Shown in pieces: positions 55,054-64,000 of a stretch of DNA of 64,000 bases; the stretch's first letter is position 1, and every line of letters starts with the position of its first letter. The position numbers were made by a program, and so were the translations under genes. The DNA is from Pyxicephalus adspersus (Eukaryota; Chordata; Amphibia; Anura; Pyxicephalidae), in NCBI RefSeq assembly GCF_032062135.1, contig NC_092858.1, forward strand, positions 164,692,048 through 164,756,047, read 5' to 3'. A model generated the notes under the pieces. That model was given only the letters and a program-made list of their open reading frames with translations, had not been told where the DNA came from and did no database searches.

Positions 55054-56266
55054 GTAATATGTGTTGAGGTTGCCAAAATGAACAATAATCTATTCTGAAG
55101 TTCTGGGATGTACTTAAGATTTTCTTTTGGATGTTGGGCATGATTTTATATTGGGAAGCAATAATTGGGATCATAACAACATGATGTGATAATAGCATTG
55201 AAAAGTGTGTTTTGTGTGATATATGTATTTTTGGTAAATGAATAATACATTACAAAACAAAAGGCAAAGAGGGTTTTTTGGGAAACTAATTAATTCATAT
55301 TTACTTCAGTTAGAAATACTATGAAAAACTACATACAGTTAAGCAATTTGTAAACATATGTGTGCATTATATTGTATTTTTTTTACATGAATATTTGAAA
55401 GGCCATAACTATATAATTTTAGTTTTAAATCCTTTACGCTGTCTAAAGGGGGCCGGAGGATACAAACTTCTGGCCTGGGGGAGGAAAAAGTATAAATCCG
55501 ACCCTGATCATGTATTGCCCTCAAGACCAATATGAATGTGTGTGAAGTAGCTGTGCTGTAGCTTTACAGTTCAGAATAGTTTTCAGTCGTCACCATATTT
55601 TGATGAGTATTTATTCGAATAATATATTATATAATGTAAATATATGCATTTATAATTAATAGTTATCTCAATGCTTTTTAATGTAATATATAAGTTCATA
55701 TTTAAAAAACACAACTCCAGGACGAAGGAGGATTTTAGGACGATACAGGATCCAATCTAGGAAACTTGAACGGATCTGCAAAAGTAAAGTTCAGAGTTCT
55801 TTTTTATCTAATTTATCTATCTTACTTCCACTTTATCTGTACTCAAATCTAAAATCAAAAATTAATGTCTTCGATAAATCCTGAATGCATTGCAACCTCA
55901 GTTCCAAACCACACAATAAAAGTTAACTATTGCCATACACATTTACTTTTTCATTGTAAAGCTTTAACCTGAATCCCAAAAAATGGTTGTCCAGGGCAAT
56001 ACGTGGCACATAAACAAGCCCACTACAGGTAAAGTTCATTTAAAAAATGTTGTACACAGGTCTATATAGAAATGTTCTACTTTTTGCCTTTTTGCTAAAA
56101 CAATGTATCACTCTATCACCTCCAAACCAAACTACTTCAAAGAGAGACCCCCTATGATATGAAGTCAAAGAAATCCTGATGAACAATAATCCTTTCCCAA
56201 TATCAAATGGGGGCTCATAATCTCAAGGATCAAGTCCTTGAGATTTTATTTATTTCCAAAAATATA
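55054..56266. other. No gene recognised
   Basis: AT-rich DNA without recognised exons or elements. Confidence 0.5.
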
Positions 56267-56397
56267 CAGGGTTTCCCAAAAGTCACCACACACTTTATTT
56301 TTTCTATTTTATTTCAGGTATCATTTGGAGAGACTTGAGGCCATTAGCATATGACAACTTAGGCTTTGCAGTTTTTGTAAGCGTATCATTCCCTTAA

Positions 56398-57501
56398 CCA
56401 CCTGAGCGTTACACTGAGGTCTAGATTTCTGTACCAAAAGTGATCCACTGTTTTTCATGAAATTTTTTTTTTAAATTGNNNNNNNNNNNNNNNNNNNNNN
56501 NNNNNNNNNNNNNNNNNNNNNNNNNNNNNNNNNNNNNNNNNNNNNNNNNNNNNNNNNNNNNNNNNNNNNNNNNNNNNNNNNNNNNNNNNNNNNNNNNNNN
56601 NNNNNNNNNNNNNNNNNNNNNNNNNNNNNNNNNNNNNNNNNNNNNNNNNNNNNNNNNNNNNNNNNNNNNNNNNNNNNNNNNNNNNNNNNNNNNNNNNNNN
56701 NNNNNNNNNNNNNNNNNNNNNNNNNNNNNNNNNNNNNNNNNNNNNNNNNNNNNNNNNNNNNNNNNNNNNNNNNNNNNNNNNNNNNNNNNNNNNNNNNNNN
56801 NNNNNNNNNNNNNNNNNNNNNNNNNNNNNNNNNNNNNNNNNNNNNNNNNNNNNNNNNNNNNNNNNNNNNNNNNNNNNNNNNNNNNNNNNNNNNNNNNNNN
56901 NNNNNNNNNNNNNNNNNNNNNNNNNNNNNNNNNNNNNNNNNNNNNNNNNNNNNNNNNNNNNNNNNNNNNNNNNNNNNNNNNNNNNNNNNNNNNNNNNNNN
57001 NNNNNNNNNNNNNNNNNNNNNNNNNNNNNNNNNNNNNNNNNNNNNNNNNNNNNNNNNNNNNNNNNNNNNNNNNNNNNNNNNNNNNNNNNNNNNNNNNNNN
57101 NNNNNNNNNNNNNNNNNNNNNNNNNNNNNNNNNNNNNNNNNNNNNNNNNNNNNNNNNNNNNNNNNNNNNNNNNNNNNNNNNNNNNNNNNNNNNNNNNNNN
57201 NNNNNNNNNNNNNNNNNNNNNNNNNNNNNNNNNNNNNNNNNNNNNNNNNNNNNNNNNNNNNNNNNNNNNNNNNNNNNNNNNNNNNNNNNNNNNNNNNNNN
57301 NNNNNNNNNNNNNNNNNNNNNNNNNNNNNNNNNNNNNNNNNNNNNNNNNNNNNNNNNNNNNNNNNNNNNNNNNNNNNNNNNNNNNNNNNCGCTGGATGTG
57401 CACAGCGGGACCATGGAGGTAAGGCTGTGACAAAATTACGGGGTTAACCATCCTAGCCATTTTTTTTGCCCGACCTTCGTACGGGCATAACGGCTAGGTG
57501 G
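56398..57501. mobile_element. piggyBac-type MITE nested in the mariner-like element
   Basis: TTAA at 56394-56397 and 57502-57505. Termini CCACCTGAGCG and CGGCTAGGTGG. An inner TTAA with a mirrored end lies at 57444. Most of the interior is unsequenced (Ns). Confidence 0.75.
56479..57389. other. Assembly gap
   Basis: 911 Ns. Any open frame across it is meaningless. Confidence 0.99.
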
Positions 57502-57599
57502 TTAACCATGGCTCGCCAATTGACATTGTTGAAGCTTTGCAAAATTGCCAATTGACAAATAGTTTTTTGGTCGCTCACAATTCAGCTCGAGTTTGAGAA

Positions 57600-58080
57600 G
57601 CTGTAAAGGCCATCACACTGCTCCAAAGCATAACTCAATTTAAGCTATCCATGGCAAGATTCCTGAAACAGAATCTGATCCTGACAAACCACGCAGAGGA
57701 AGGCCTGCTACCACCGGCACCAATGAAAACAATGAACTTCTGGAGCAAGCGTTCGTGCAAAGCAAGGGAAAGTCCAACTGGAGGGCTGCTCTGGAACTCA
57801 GCATTGATTCAGCTTTGGAGAGTGTACCTACCTGTACTGACTTCAGGTTGTTCAAAAACTTCAAGCAGAAAATGATGCTTGTGTGGAAATGTGTGAATCA
57901 CTCCCACACCAATACGACCCTCAGCCCTTGAAAATCATAAACTGTGTTACACGTTGGAGAAATGTGATGGTCATAAAACTACTCAAACTTGCGTTTAACT
58001 GCAGTCGGGGACTGAAAAACTTCTTGCCAAGCAGCATTTTTGCAACGCTGCTCCAATGTCAATTGGCAAGCCATACTTAA
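57600..58080 (+). pseudogene. Mariner-like transposase remnant
   Basis: Broken plus-strand frames include QSKGKSNWRAALELSIDSAL, resembling the helix-turn-helix opening of IS630/mariner transposases. There are frame changes and stops, and no catalytic DDD/E core is recognisable. Confidence 0.5.
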
Positions 58081-58207
58081 GGTAATAATATGCTTTCAAA
58101 AACTGCATAGCCTAAGTTGTCATATGCTGATGGGCTCAAGCCTCTCTGAATGATACCTGAAACAAAATAGAAAAAAGAAAGTGTGTAGTGACTTTTGGGA
58201 CAGCCTG

Positions 58208-60067
58208 TATATAAATAAAAAACATTGACATCACATTTTTTAGTGCCCTCAGCACCATGACAAACTGGCATAAGAGAACCTGTGCCATTCAATCCGAATG
58301 CAATTCAAGCTATTGTCATCTGTGATGTTTGTGATTCTAAACGCTTTCAGGCTTGCACCAGCACATACATCAAGTCCCTCACTACATGTTTCATCCCCAT
58401 AGAATTCTTCAGAAGATATGGGTGCTGTGCAGCATCATGTCCTTATTGTAAAACAGGCTTTTACTGAACTCTTTCAGTGAGTTTTTGGCTGAGATTTGGT
58501 GGAGTAACACATGGTTTTGGAAAAAAAAAAAGAATATTTCAAATCCCACCTGTTTACAATACTTTTATTTAAATCGAGTTTAATGCATGATAAATGTCAT
58601 AATCTTCTGGTATTAGGAAAAATAAATGTTTGATTGTGTCTGAATGTGTATTAATATTTTGTAATATGCGTCAATGAAAATGTGAAGTGTGTCCTTTCCT
58701 TTCAAAATGTATACTATGGTCCCCTAAATAGCATACTGTTCAGAAATATCTGTTCACATTGTGGGTCACTCTCAGATTCTGTCAAACTTCCCCCACTTTC
58801 AACATTCACATATGAGTATGCATGAGTAAAAGTTATCAGCCAAACAACCACATGGGGAGTAGTGGTAACCAGCAAATTACTAAGCGGATATAAAGCAATA
58901 CCACCAACAGATATAGATTGCCAGGATCAATAGCTTCTATAGAGTCAGTTACAAAAGCTACAGAATATAGATTAAACACCATAATGTCTCAATGCATAAT
59001 AACATGCAACATAACATAACATACCATAATAACATGTGTTACCAAGGATGATCATTACATGGCAGTATACCACATGCAGTATAGTTGTTATATAATAGTT
59101 CTGCAGTAATGAGTTAGCAAGATTGTTCACAAAAGCAGGATTTAGTTTGGATTTAGCTTGGACTCCACACTGGGGTCCATAACAATTTTGAAAGCACAGG
59201 TGCAATATTGTAGAGTTTCCCCTTTAAAGGTACAACAGTAAAGACTAGAGTACCCTTTTAGGGCCTGTGTGGTATAGTATGGACACAAGAACATAAATTC
59301 ACCCTTATCAGCTGCTCCTGTTCTATCATACAACCACCCAGCACATCCTTCCAGACCCACTATTTTACAACATGTGTTGTAAAAGTTGTGATTTTGTACA
59401 GCCAGGTGTCCTAAAACTCAGGATCTGGCAGATAAGGGTAGTGAAGTGGCCTGTGATTGACCTCACCAAGACACCAAGAAGGTGGGTCTGGCATTCTACC
59501 TGTGATTGTGTGTTTAGCAAGGCTTAACGGTTTGGTTAACCTTGACTCAAGACGGCCCTTCTCAGCCTGTGCTGCTTAGATTGATGCTGAACGTCCTGGA
59601 AAATCTTTGGGCAATTGTCTCAAAAGGTGTTCACCAGGAGGGAACCAATGCCTAGGACAACAGGCCGCCCCACTAAAATAAGAGCATTCTGTTAGCAATT
59701 TAAAAATTACTCCCCACAGTAGCTGTGTTTTCTAATCAAGCTGTACAGTATTCAAGAATTTTTGTAAGCGGGGAAGAAGAGTGGGAAGAAATTGTAGGTG
59801 GGTGGAAGCCCCAACTCTTCAGACACCACCCAAAAACAGCCTGATGGTTACTGAAGAATGCCAGGTGGTGCATCCAGCTAAAAGGGGAGAACACTGCTGT
59901 GTGCTCTTTTACTCTCCAGCAGCATACTTTCCGGGTCTGACAGTGGAGAGTCACTCTCCTGATTGCAGATCCCGTGGCAGCTACCTCTGCCTGAGCACCT
60001 CAGAAAAGCTTGACCTTTTTACACACCGGGTATGTGAAGGGACCGGAGGAGTCATGGGACAGACATG
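58208..60067. other. No gene recognised
   Basis: No supported exon. The cysteine-rich frame at 58282-58467 is isolated, has no splice context and matches nothing known. Confidence 0.45.
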
Positions 60068-60280
60068 GGCCTGATTTATTAAAGCTCTCCAAGGCTAGAG
60101 AAGATACACGTCCATCAGTGAAGCTGGGCAATCCAGCAAACCTGGCAAAGGTCTGGTCCAGGATTGATAACATTTGTTAACAAATTACTTTGAAATCCAT
60201 TCCAGGTTTGTTGGATCACCCAGCTTCACTAATGAAAGTGTATCCTCTCCAGCCTTGAAGAGCTTTAATAAATCAGGCCC
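60068..60280. repeat. Foldback MITE (GGGCCTGATTTAT family), best copy
   Basis: Full palindromic layout: 'gggcctgatttattaaagct' at the left, 'agctttaataaatcaggccc' at the right, 213 bases. It is the reference copy for the fragments listed above. Confidence 0.88.
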
Positions 60281-61225
60281 ATTGATACATGTAAAAATTC
60301 ACTACTTATTTAAAAAACTATGGAAACTCATTTTGTTGTGGAGTAGTTTCACTTTAAAGTAATTCCTTGCTTTTGAGGTTTTAATGGAAGATCTGAAAAT
60401 GTGCTGGACAGTATTGATTTAAGAAATCATCAGTACACATAGACATATAAGTGTCACTTGGAACTTTGACACAGTTTAGCAGATTTTTGTATTTTCCTGA
60501 TTTACTTCCCCCTTTGTGTTTATTATTAGACATTGTGAAAACTTCAAAAAAGAAGAAGGAATTGTTTTTTCTTTTTGTTTTTTTGTAGCACCGCCGGATC
60601 ATGCCTTCCAACCCAGTGCGTGGTCTTTGTGTGATACTGAGAACTCATTTGCAGAGTTTTTGTTGTTTATTGAGATTGAGACATTCAACGTTTCTACTGG
60701 CTGGTGGTCATCAGAAGACAGGACCTCTGTATACTTTAGCAGTTGCCTGTTGTGTACAGCTAAAAGATTTCATATTGTTGTGTATTTTTGTAAACTTTAG
60801 TTTGGAGTTAATATCCCAAATCCAGGTTTTTTAATCAGTTTGGTTTGAATTCTGGTTTGGCTGAACAAATGTAAAAAATTGTACTAATTTCAAGGGGCCA
60901 CATGTGGCCCCCTGAGTTACAGATTGGGCACCAGAAAATTTTTAAAGCCTGCAGAAATTTTAAAAAAATGCTTGCCTAAAACATATTCTATGATGTAAGG
61001 GCAATATGTACAAGATACACAAACAATACAACAATAATCAAGAGCTGTAGAAAACTCCTAAAATAGCTATTCTACAAAATTTTTATCATAAATGCCTAGT
61101 CACATTTTGTTTTAGACAAATTCATGTTTACATGTCAAACATTTCTAGCTTTACATTCACTTTAATATTCTACCAATTACATCCAAGCAAGAATATGTAA
61201 CTAACTTACATCTAACCCAGACTTT
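60281..61225. other. No gene recognised
   Basis: Open frames at 60516-60834 overlap in two frames and match nothing known. No element boundary recognised. Confidence 0.45.
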
Positions 61226-61580
61226 CTCAACCGTTTAAACATAGAGGAATTTTTAAATCAACGGACGCCAATCGGTGGTGGTCCGTGGCTCTGGCTGGTG
61301 CGCCCGAGTGGAGTCAGAAGAAGGACCCCACTGGGGGGTGCGCACCAGCCAGAGCCAAAGACCATGTCCTTAGTACGGATCGCTGGCTCAGGGATGTAAG
61401 TGAGTTGTGTCTCTCAGTTTGCTCCCCTTTGAGTGACACTCAACTCCGCACACATTCGCGGTCCGGAGCCAGTAAACTTAGTGGTCCGTCCTAAACTGAT
61501 CTGAGAGGCACAAACTGCTCATACCCAAGGAACCCCTGGCAACCTCTGGAGGAACACTGGTTGAGAAACACTGCTCTAAT
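61226..61580. repeat. Intergenic repeat with opposing CTCAACC / GGTTGAG ends
   Basis: 'ctttctcaaccgtttaaac' and 'tggttgagaaacactgc' are the opposing ends. The interior shares 'ggtggtccgtggctctgg' and 'gcgcaccagccagagcc' with 29725-29965. Confidence 0.6.
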
Positions 61581-61659
61581 CTCCTGATCATAATCAAAGA
61601 AATAGTAATACACTTCACAATTTTTTCTCCAATCTGGGAACTCTCAGTGTTCTATTGAA

Positions 61660-62300
61660 TTAACCACCTGGCCGGTAAACCCGACCTTGGTTCGGGGTAA
61701 TAACACTTGCAAAAAGCGTTAAACCCGAACTTTTGTAAGGTGGTTAAACAAACGTTGTATTGCAATCCGATTGTCATACATTGTATCGGACAATCGGATT
61801 ACAATTGTAAGAATATACTCACCCGGTCCCCGCAGCTCCTCCGGACACGTCCTTCCTCTTCAGTCTTCTCCCGGCGAGTGCAGTGACAATGTCCGGGATT
61901 TCCCGGTGACGTCGCTGCATGTCCTGGTGCGGGAGGCGGGGCTGGAAATTCAAATCACTTTGTATTGAACTCAATACAAAAAAGCTGTATTGAGTCCAAT
62001 ACAAAGAAATCCTTATATAATATAAATATAATTGTATTATATATATATTATATAAGCTACTGTAATAATAATATAAAAACAAAAATAATAATAAAATGTA
62101 ATGTAATATTAATAATAAATACAATGTTCTGCAAACAAATAGCTTTGGGTAATAAAAAATTTACTTTGTTTAATAATTTTATTACAGATTCTTTTCAATT
62201 TGTACTAATAAAATATTGTACTCAGAAATGTTATGCTTTATTTGTTTATAATTCATTGAAAATGTGTCTATATATATTATAACTATTAGAATATAATATT
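61660..62300. mobile_element. piggyBac-type MITE remnant
   Basis: 61660-61747 is a TTAA...TTAA block with CCACCTGGCCGG and AAGGTGG termini, related to the ends at 56398/57501. The following GC-rich then AT-rich body (61800-62130) resembles 4265-4490 in reverse ('ttgtattgaactcaatacaa', 'ggtgacgtcgctgcatg'). The far terminus was not found. Confidence 0.55.
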
Positions 62301-62340
62301 ATGTATTATAACATATAGAAATGTTATATATATTTATACG

Positions 62341-62342
<2 letters not shown>

Positions 62343-62384
<42 letters not shown>
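62343..62384. repeat. (TA)n microsatellite
   Basis: About 42 bases of TA. Confidence 0.95.
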
Positions 62385-62386
<2 letters not shown>

Positions 62387-62639
62387 CAGGGTATCACAAT
62401 CCTAAATCCTAAACCCCTCGGCAAATTACAGACAGAGGCGAAATTCAGCAGAATAACCAGTATTTATTATAAATAATCAGTTTTAATTTTATTTTTGACT
62501 TTATTTTGAAGCCAAACTGCAATTACAAAGAAGTGACAAAATGCTAGTTAAATTATTACTGTACTGATGGATGTTATCTTTGTTTGTTGGGCTATAAAAG
62601 AACTCTTTCTTATTTACTACCGTAGATTGTAAGCTCTTC

Positions 62640-63115
62640 GTGGGAAGGTTAAGGTCACTGCAATAGGGGCATGGTCTGATAATGCTATGGTTAGAATTTC
62701 CGTTTTTTCTATCACAGTTAGGACGAATTCTGAGCAGAATACGTAATCAATTCTGGACTGGGAAGCGTTGACATGGGAGCAAAACGTGTATTGCTTTTCA
62801 GTAGGGAAGCAGTATCTCCAATAATCATGTAAGCGGGCAGAGTGCGCAACAGCAGACAGTAGGGTAGTTGGTTGAAAAGGAGGTGTGCCTCTACTAGGGG
62901 CTTGCTCCAAAGTTCAATTTCTGTGTGAACCACCTCACAGCGTAAGTTTCTATGTAATAGAATCAGCACTGCTTTTTCCCCACTGCTGGAGAACCTATCA
63001 CCCTGCCAACCCACGGCTTTTTCATCCTATCAAGATCTGTTAATGTTAAATGTGTTTCTTGTAATAATGCTATGTCTGCCCCCATAAAGAGTTGCTGAAC
63101 GTAGAATATTTCACA
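62640..63115 (-). pseudogene. L1/Tx1-like LINE ORF2, endonuclease domain only
   Basis: Minus strand: ADIALLQETHL (endonuclease motif), KPWVGR, YWRYCFPTEKQYTFCSHV, SRIDYVFCS and LSDHAPIAVTL (catalytic SDHxP motif). The frame is broken between motifs. The reading stops at 62640, where it abuts a scrap of L2 tail, so the reverse-transcriptase part is gone. Confidence 0.85.
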
Positions 63116-63123
63116 CCTTAAGT

Positions 63124-64000
63124 TTAGTAAAACAATGGTTTCTTTCGCACTGGAACAAAAGTCATCTGGACTTTGTCTTGTTTTTTTTCTTCTTTATTTG
63201 CCTTGCGTTGAGTGCGTGGCGTCTTTGCCACTTGGTCTGTCCTGCGCATCAAATCAGTGGATGTGGTTGAATGAGGTGACCATGGTGACCTTTGAGGCCT
63301 GGATGATTCCAAGCTCTGTGCTGCCGCTGTTTCATCTTGCGTGTTATCTCGAGCAGAAAGCCAATTCCCAAGAAAATTTTCTGCCTCTATATGGTCGGTA
63401 AATATGTGGTGTGCGCCTTGAAAATATACAATGTGCAATGTCGCCGATGCACTGCTGAGCATATTTTTTGAAACAGCTTTCTCTTGCGGGACACTTCTGC
63501 CGAATAGTCCACAAAAACCAATAAATTTGTTTATTGGGGCAATTGTCTTTGGGATCTGTAAAACTGTAAAATAGCCAATCTATCCGCATAGTCGTGGTAT
63601 CGTGCAATATCGGGCCTAGGAAATTTGCTGGCTTTTCTCTGTTGGCCTAGGCAATGGAGCCGTTCCACTGGGCACAGTTTATTAATTCCCAGTTGTGCTG
63701 GTATAGTGGTAGAACATAGTTCCATGAGTTGCCCTGTAGAGTAAGTTTCTGGGACCCCCACAATGCGCATATTATTCATCAATTTTTTCTGACAAACTAG
63801 CTACCTGCTGGCTCATTACTACAATGGTTCCCCTTGCTTGCAATAGATCATCCTCCACTAAGGAGATCCTGTTCTCAGCATTATGTAAGCGTTGGGAGTG
63901 CTCCCTGTCATCTTGTCTAATTGATTGTATCCGCCTGCTTATTGCATTGTCTACAACCTCTCGAAGGGTGGGCTTGAGCATCACTGCTACTGCTACTGCA
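63124..64000 (-). pseudogene. L1/Tx1-like LINE ORF1, broken, runs off the window
   Basis: Minus strand: a coiled-coil stretch (RLHNAENRISLVEDDLLQAR...VASLSEKIDE), then NNMRIVGVPETY (start of the RNA-binding domain) and KASKFPRPDIARYHDYADRL (late part of that domain), in more than one frame. It lies directly upstream of the ORF2 remnant, as in an L1 element. The 5' end is beyond the window. Confidence 0.82.

Larger units (their letters stand above)
56267..58207 (+). mobile_element. Mariner-like element with long terminal inverted repeats
   Basis: TA at 56265-56266 and 58208-58209. The ends 'cagggtttcccaaaagtcac' and 'gtgacttttgggacagcctg' pair, and the inverted repeat extends for about 125 bases (56267-56393 against 58085-58207). 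It contains decayed transposase sequence (57600-58080) and is split by a TTAA-flanked piggyBac-type MITE. Confidence 0.75.

Noticed and set aside
56455..57460. Long open frames of over 300 aa on both strands
   Set aside because: They consist almost wholly of the N gap.
58282..58467. 61-aa cysteine-rich frame
   Set aside because: Isolated, without splice signals or a recognisable domain.
60516..60834. Two overlapping frames of 77-94 aa
   Set aside because: No family resemblance, no supporting splice sites, and different frames of the same stretch.

Overview
This is vertebrate nuclear DNA, most likely from a frog. The evidence is split genes with GT-AG introns, class II cytokine-receptor exons, and a dense load of repeats of amphibian style: L2-type LINE tails, tRNA-headed SINEs, many foldback MITEs, piggyBac, mariner, hAT and L1/Tx1-like LINE debris. 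There is no bacterial or phage gene organisation. The species cannot be named from the sequence alone; a ranoid frog is a guess.

The genes are a tandem pair of type I interferon receptor subunit 2 (IFNAR2) paralogs, both on the + strand and rebuilt here exon by exon. Gene A (coding 19255-27108, seven coding exons, 332 aa) is an intact IFNAR2-like receptor with a short cytoplasmic tail of about 75 aa. Gene B (coding 35353-47306, seven coding exons, 499 aa) is a full-length IFNAR2 with a tail of about 245 aa. Its tail carries an LNSV...DSDDL block and a C-terminal YIKR that resemble human IFNAR2. The two genes share exon order, near-identical exon lengths and identical intron phases (1,2,1,0,1,0), so they are duplicates that differ mainly in the last exon. 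A third, dead copy survives downstream at about 51240-53330: the 5' flank of gene B is repeated there, and the signal-peptide exon is present (53137-53207) without its ATG and with two in-frame stops.

Layout: 1-19200 is gene-free repeat DNA (long foldback element 245-1044, piggyBac MITE 4005-4593, L2 LINE 8890-9520, hAT MITE 17524-18233, a near-perfect hairpin 18319-18472). 19255-27108 is gene A. 27109-35330 is intergenic repeats plus the 5' flank of gene B. 35353-47306 is gene B; its intron 3 holds a dead piggyBac transposon (38046-40600) and its intron 5 an antisense L1-like LINE. 47307-64000 holds the third-copy relic, more MITEs, a mariner-like element split by a piggyBac-type MITE (with an assembly gap at 56479-57389), and a broken L1-like element running off the window end on the - strand.

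Function: by homology, gene B should bind type I interferon with IFNAR1 and signal through JAK1 and STAT2. Gene A keeps the ectodomain, membrane span and a membrane-proximal tail that could still hold JAK1, but lacks the distal STAT-docking part. It may therefore be a gene-encoded decoy or modulator, comparable to the short splice form of human IFNAR2. That role is inferred, not shown.
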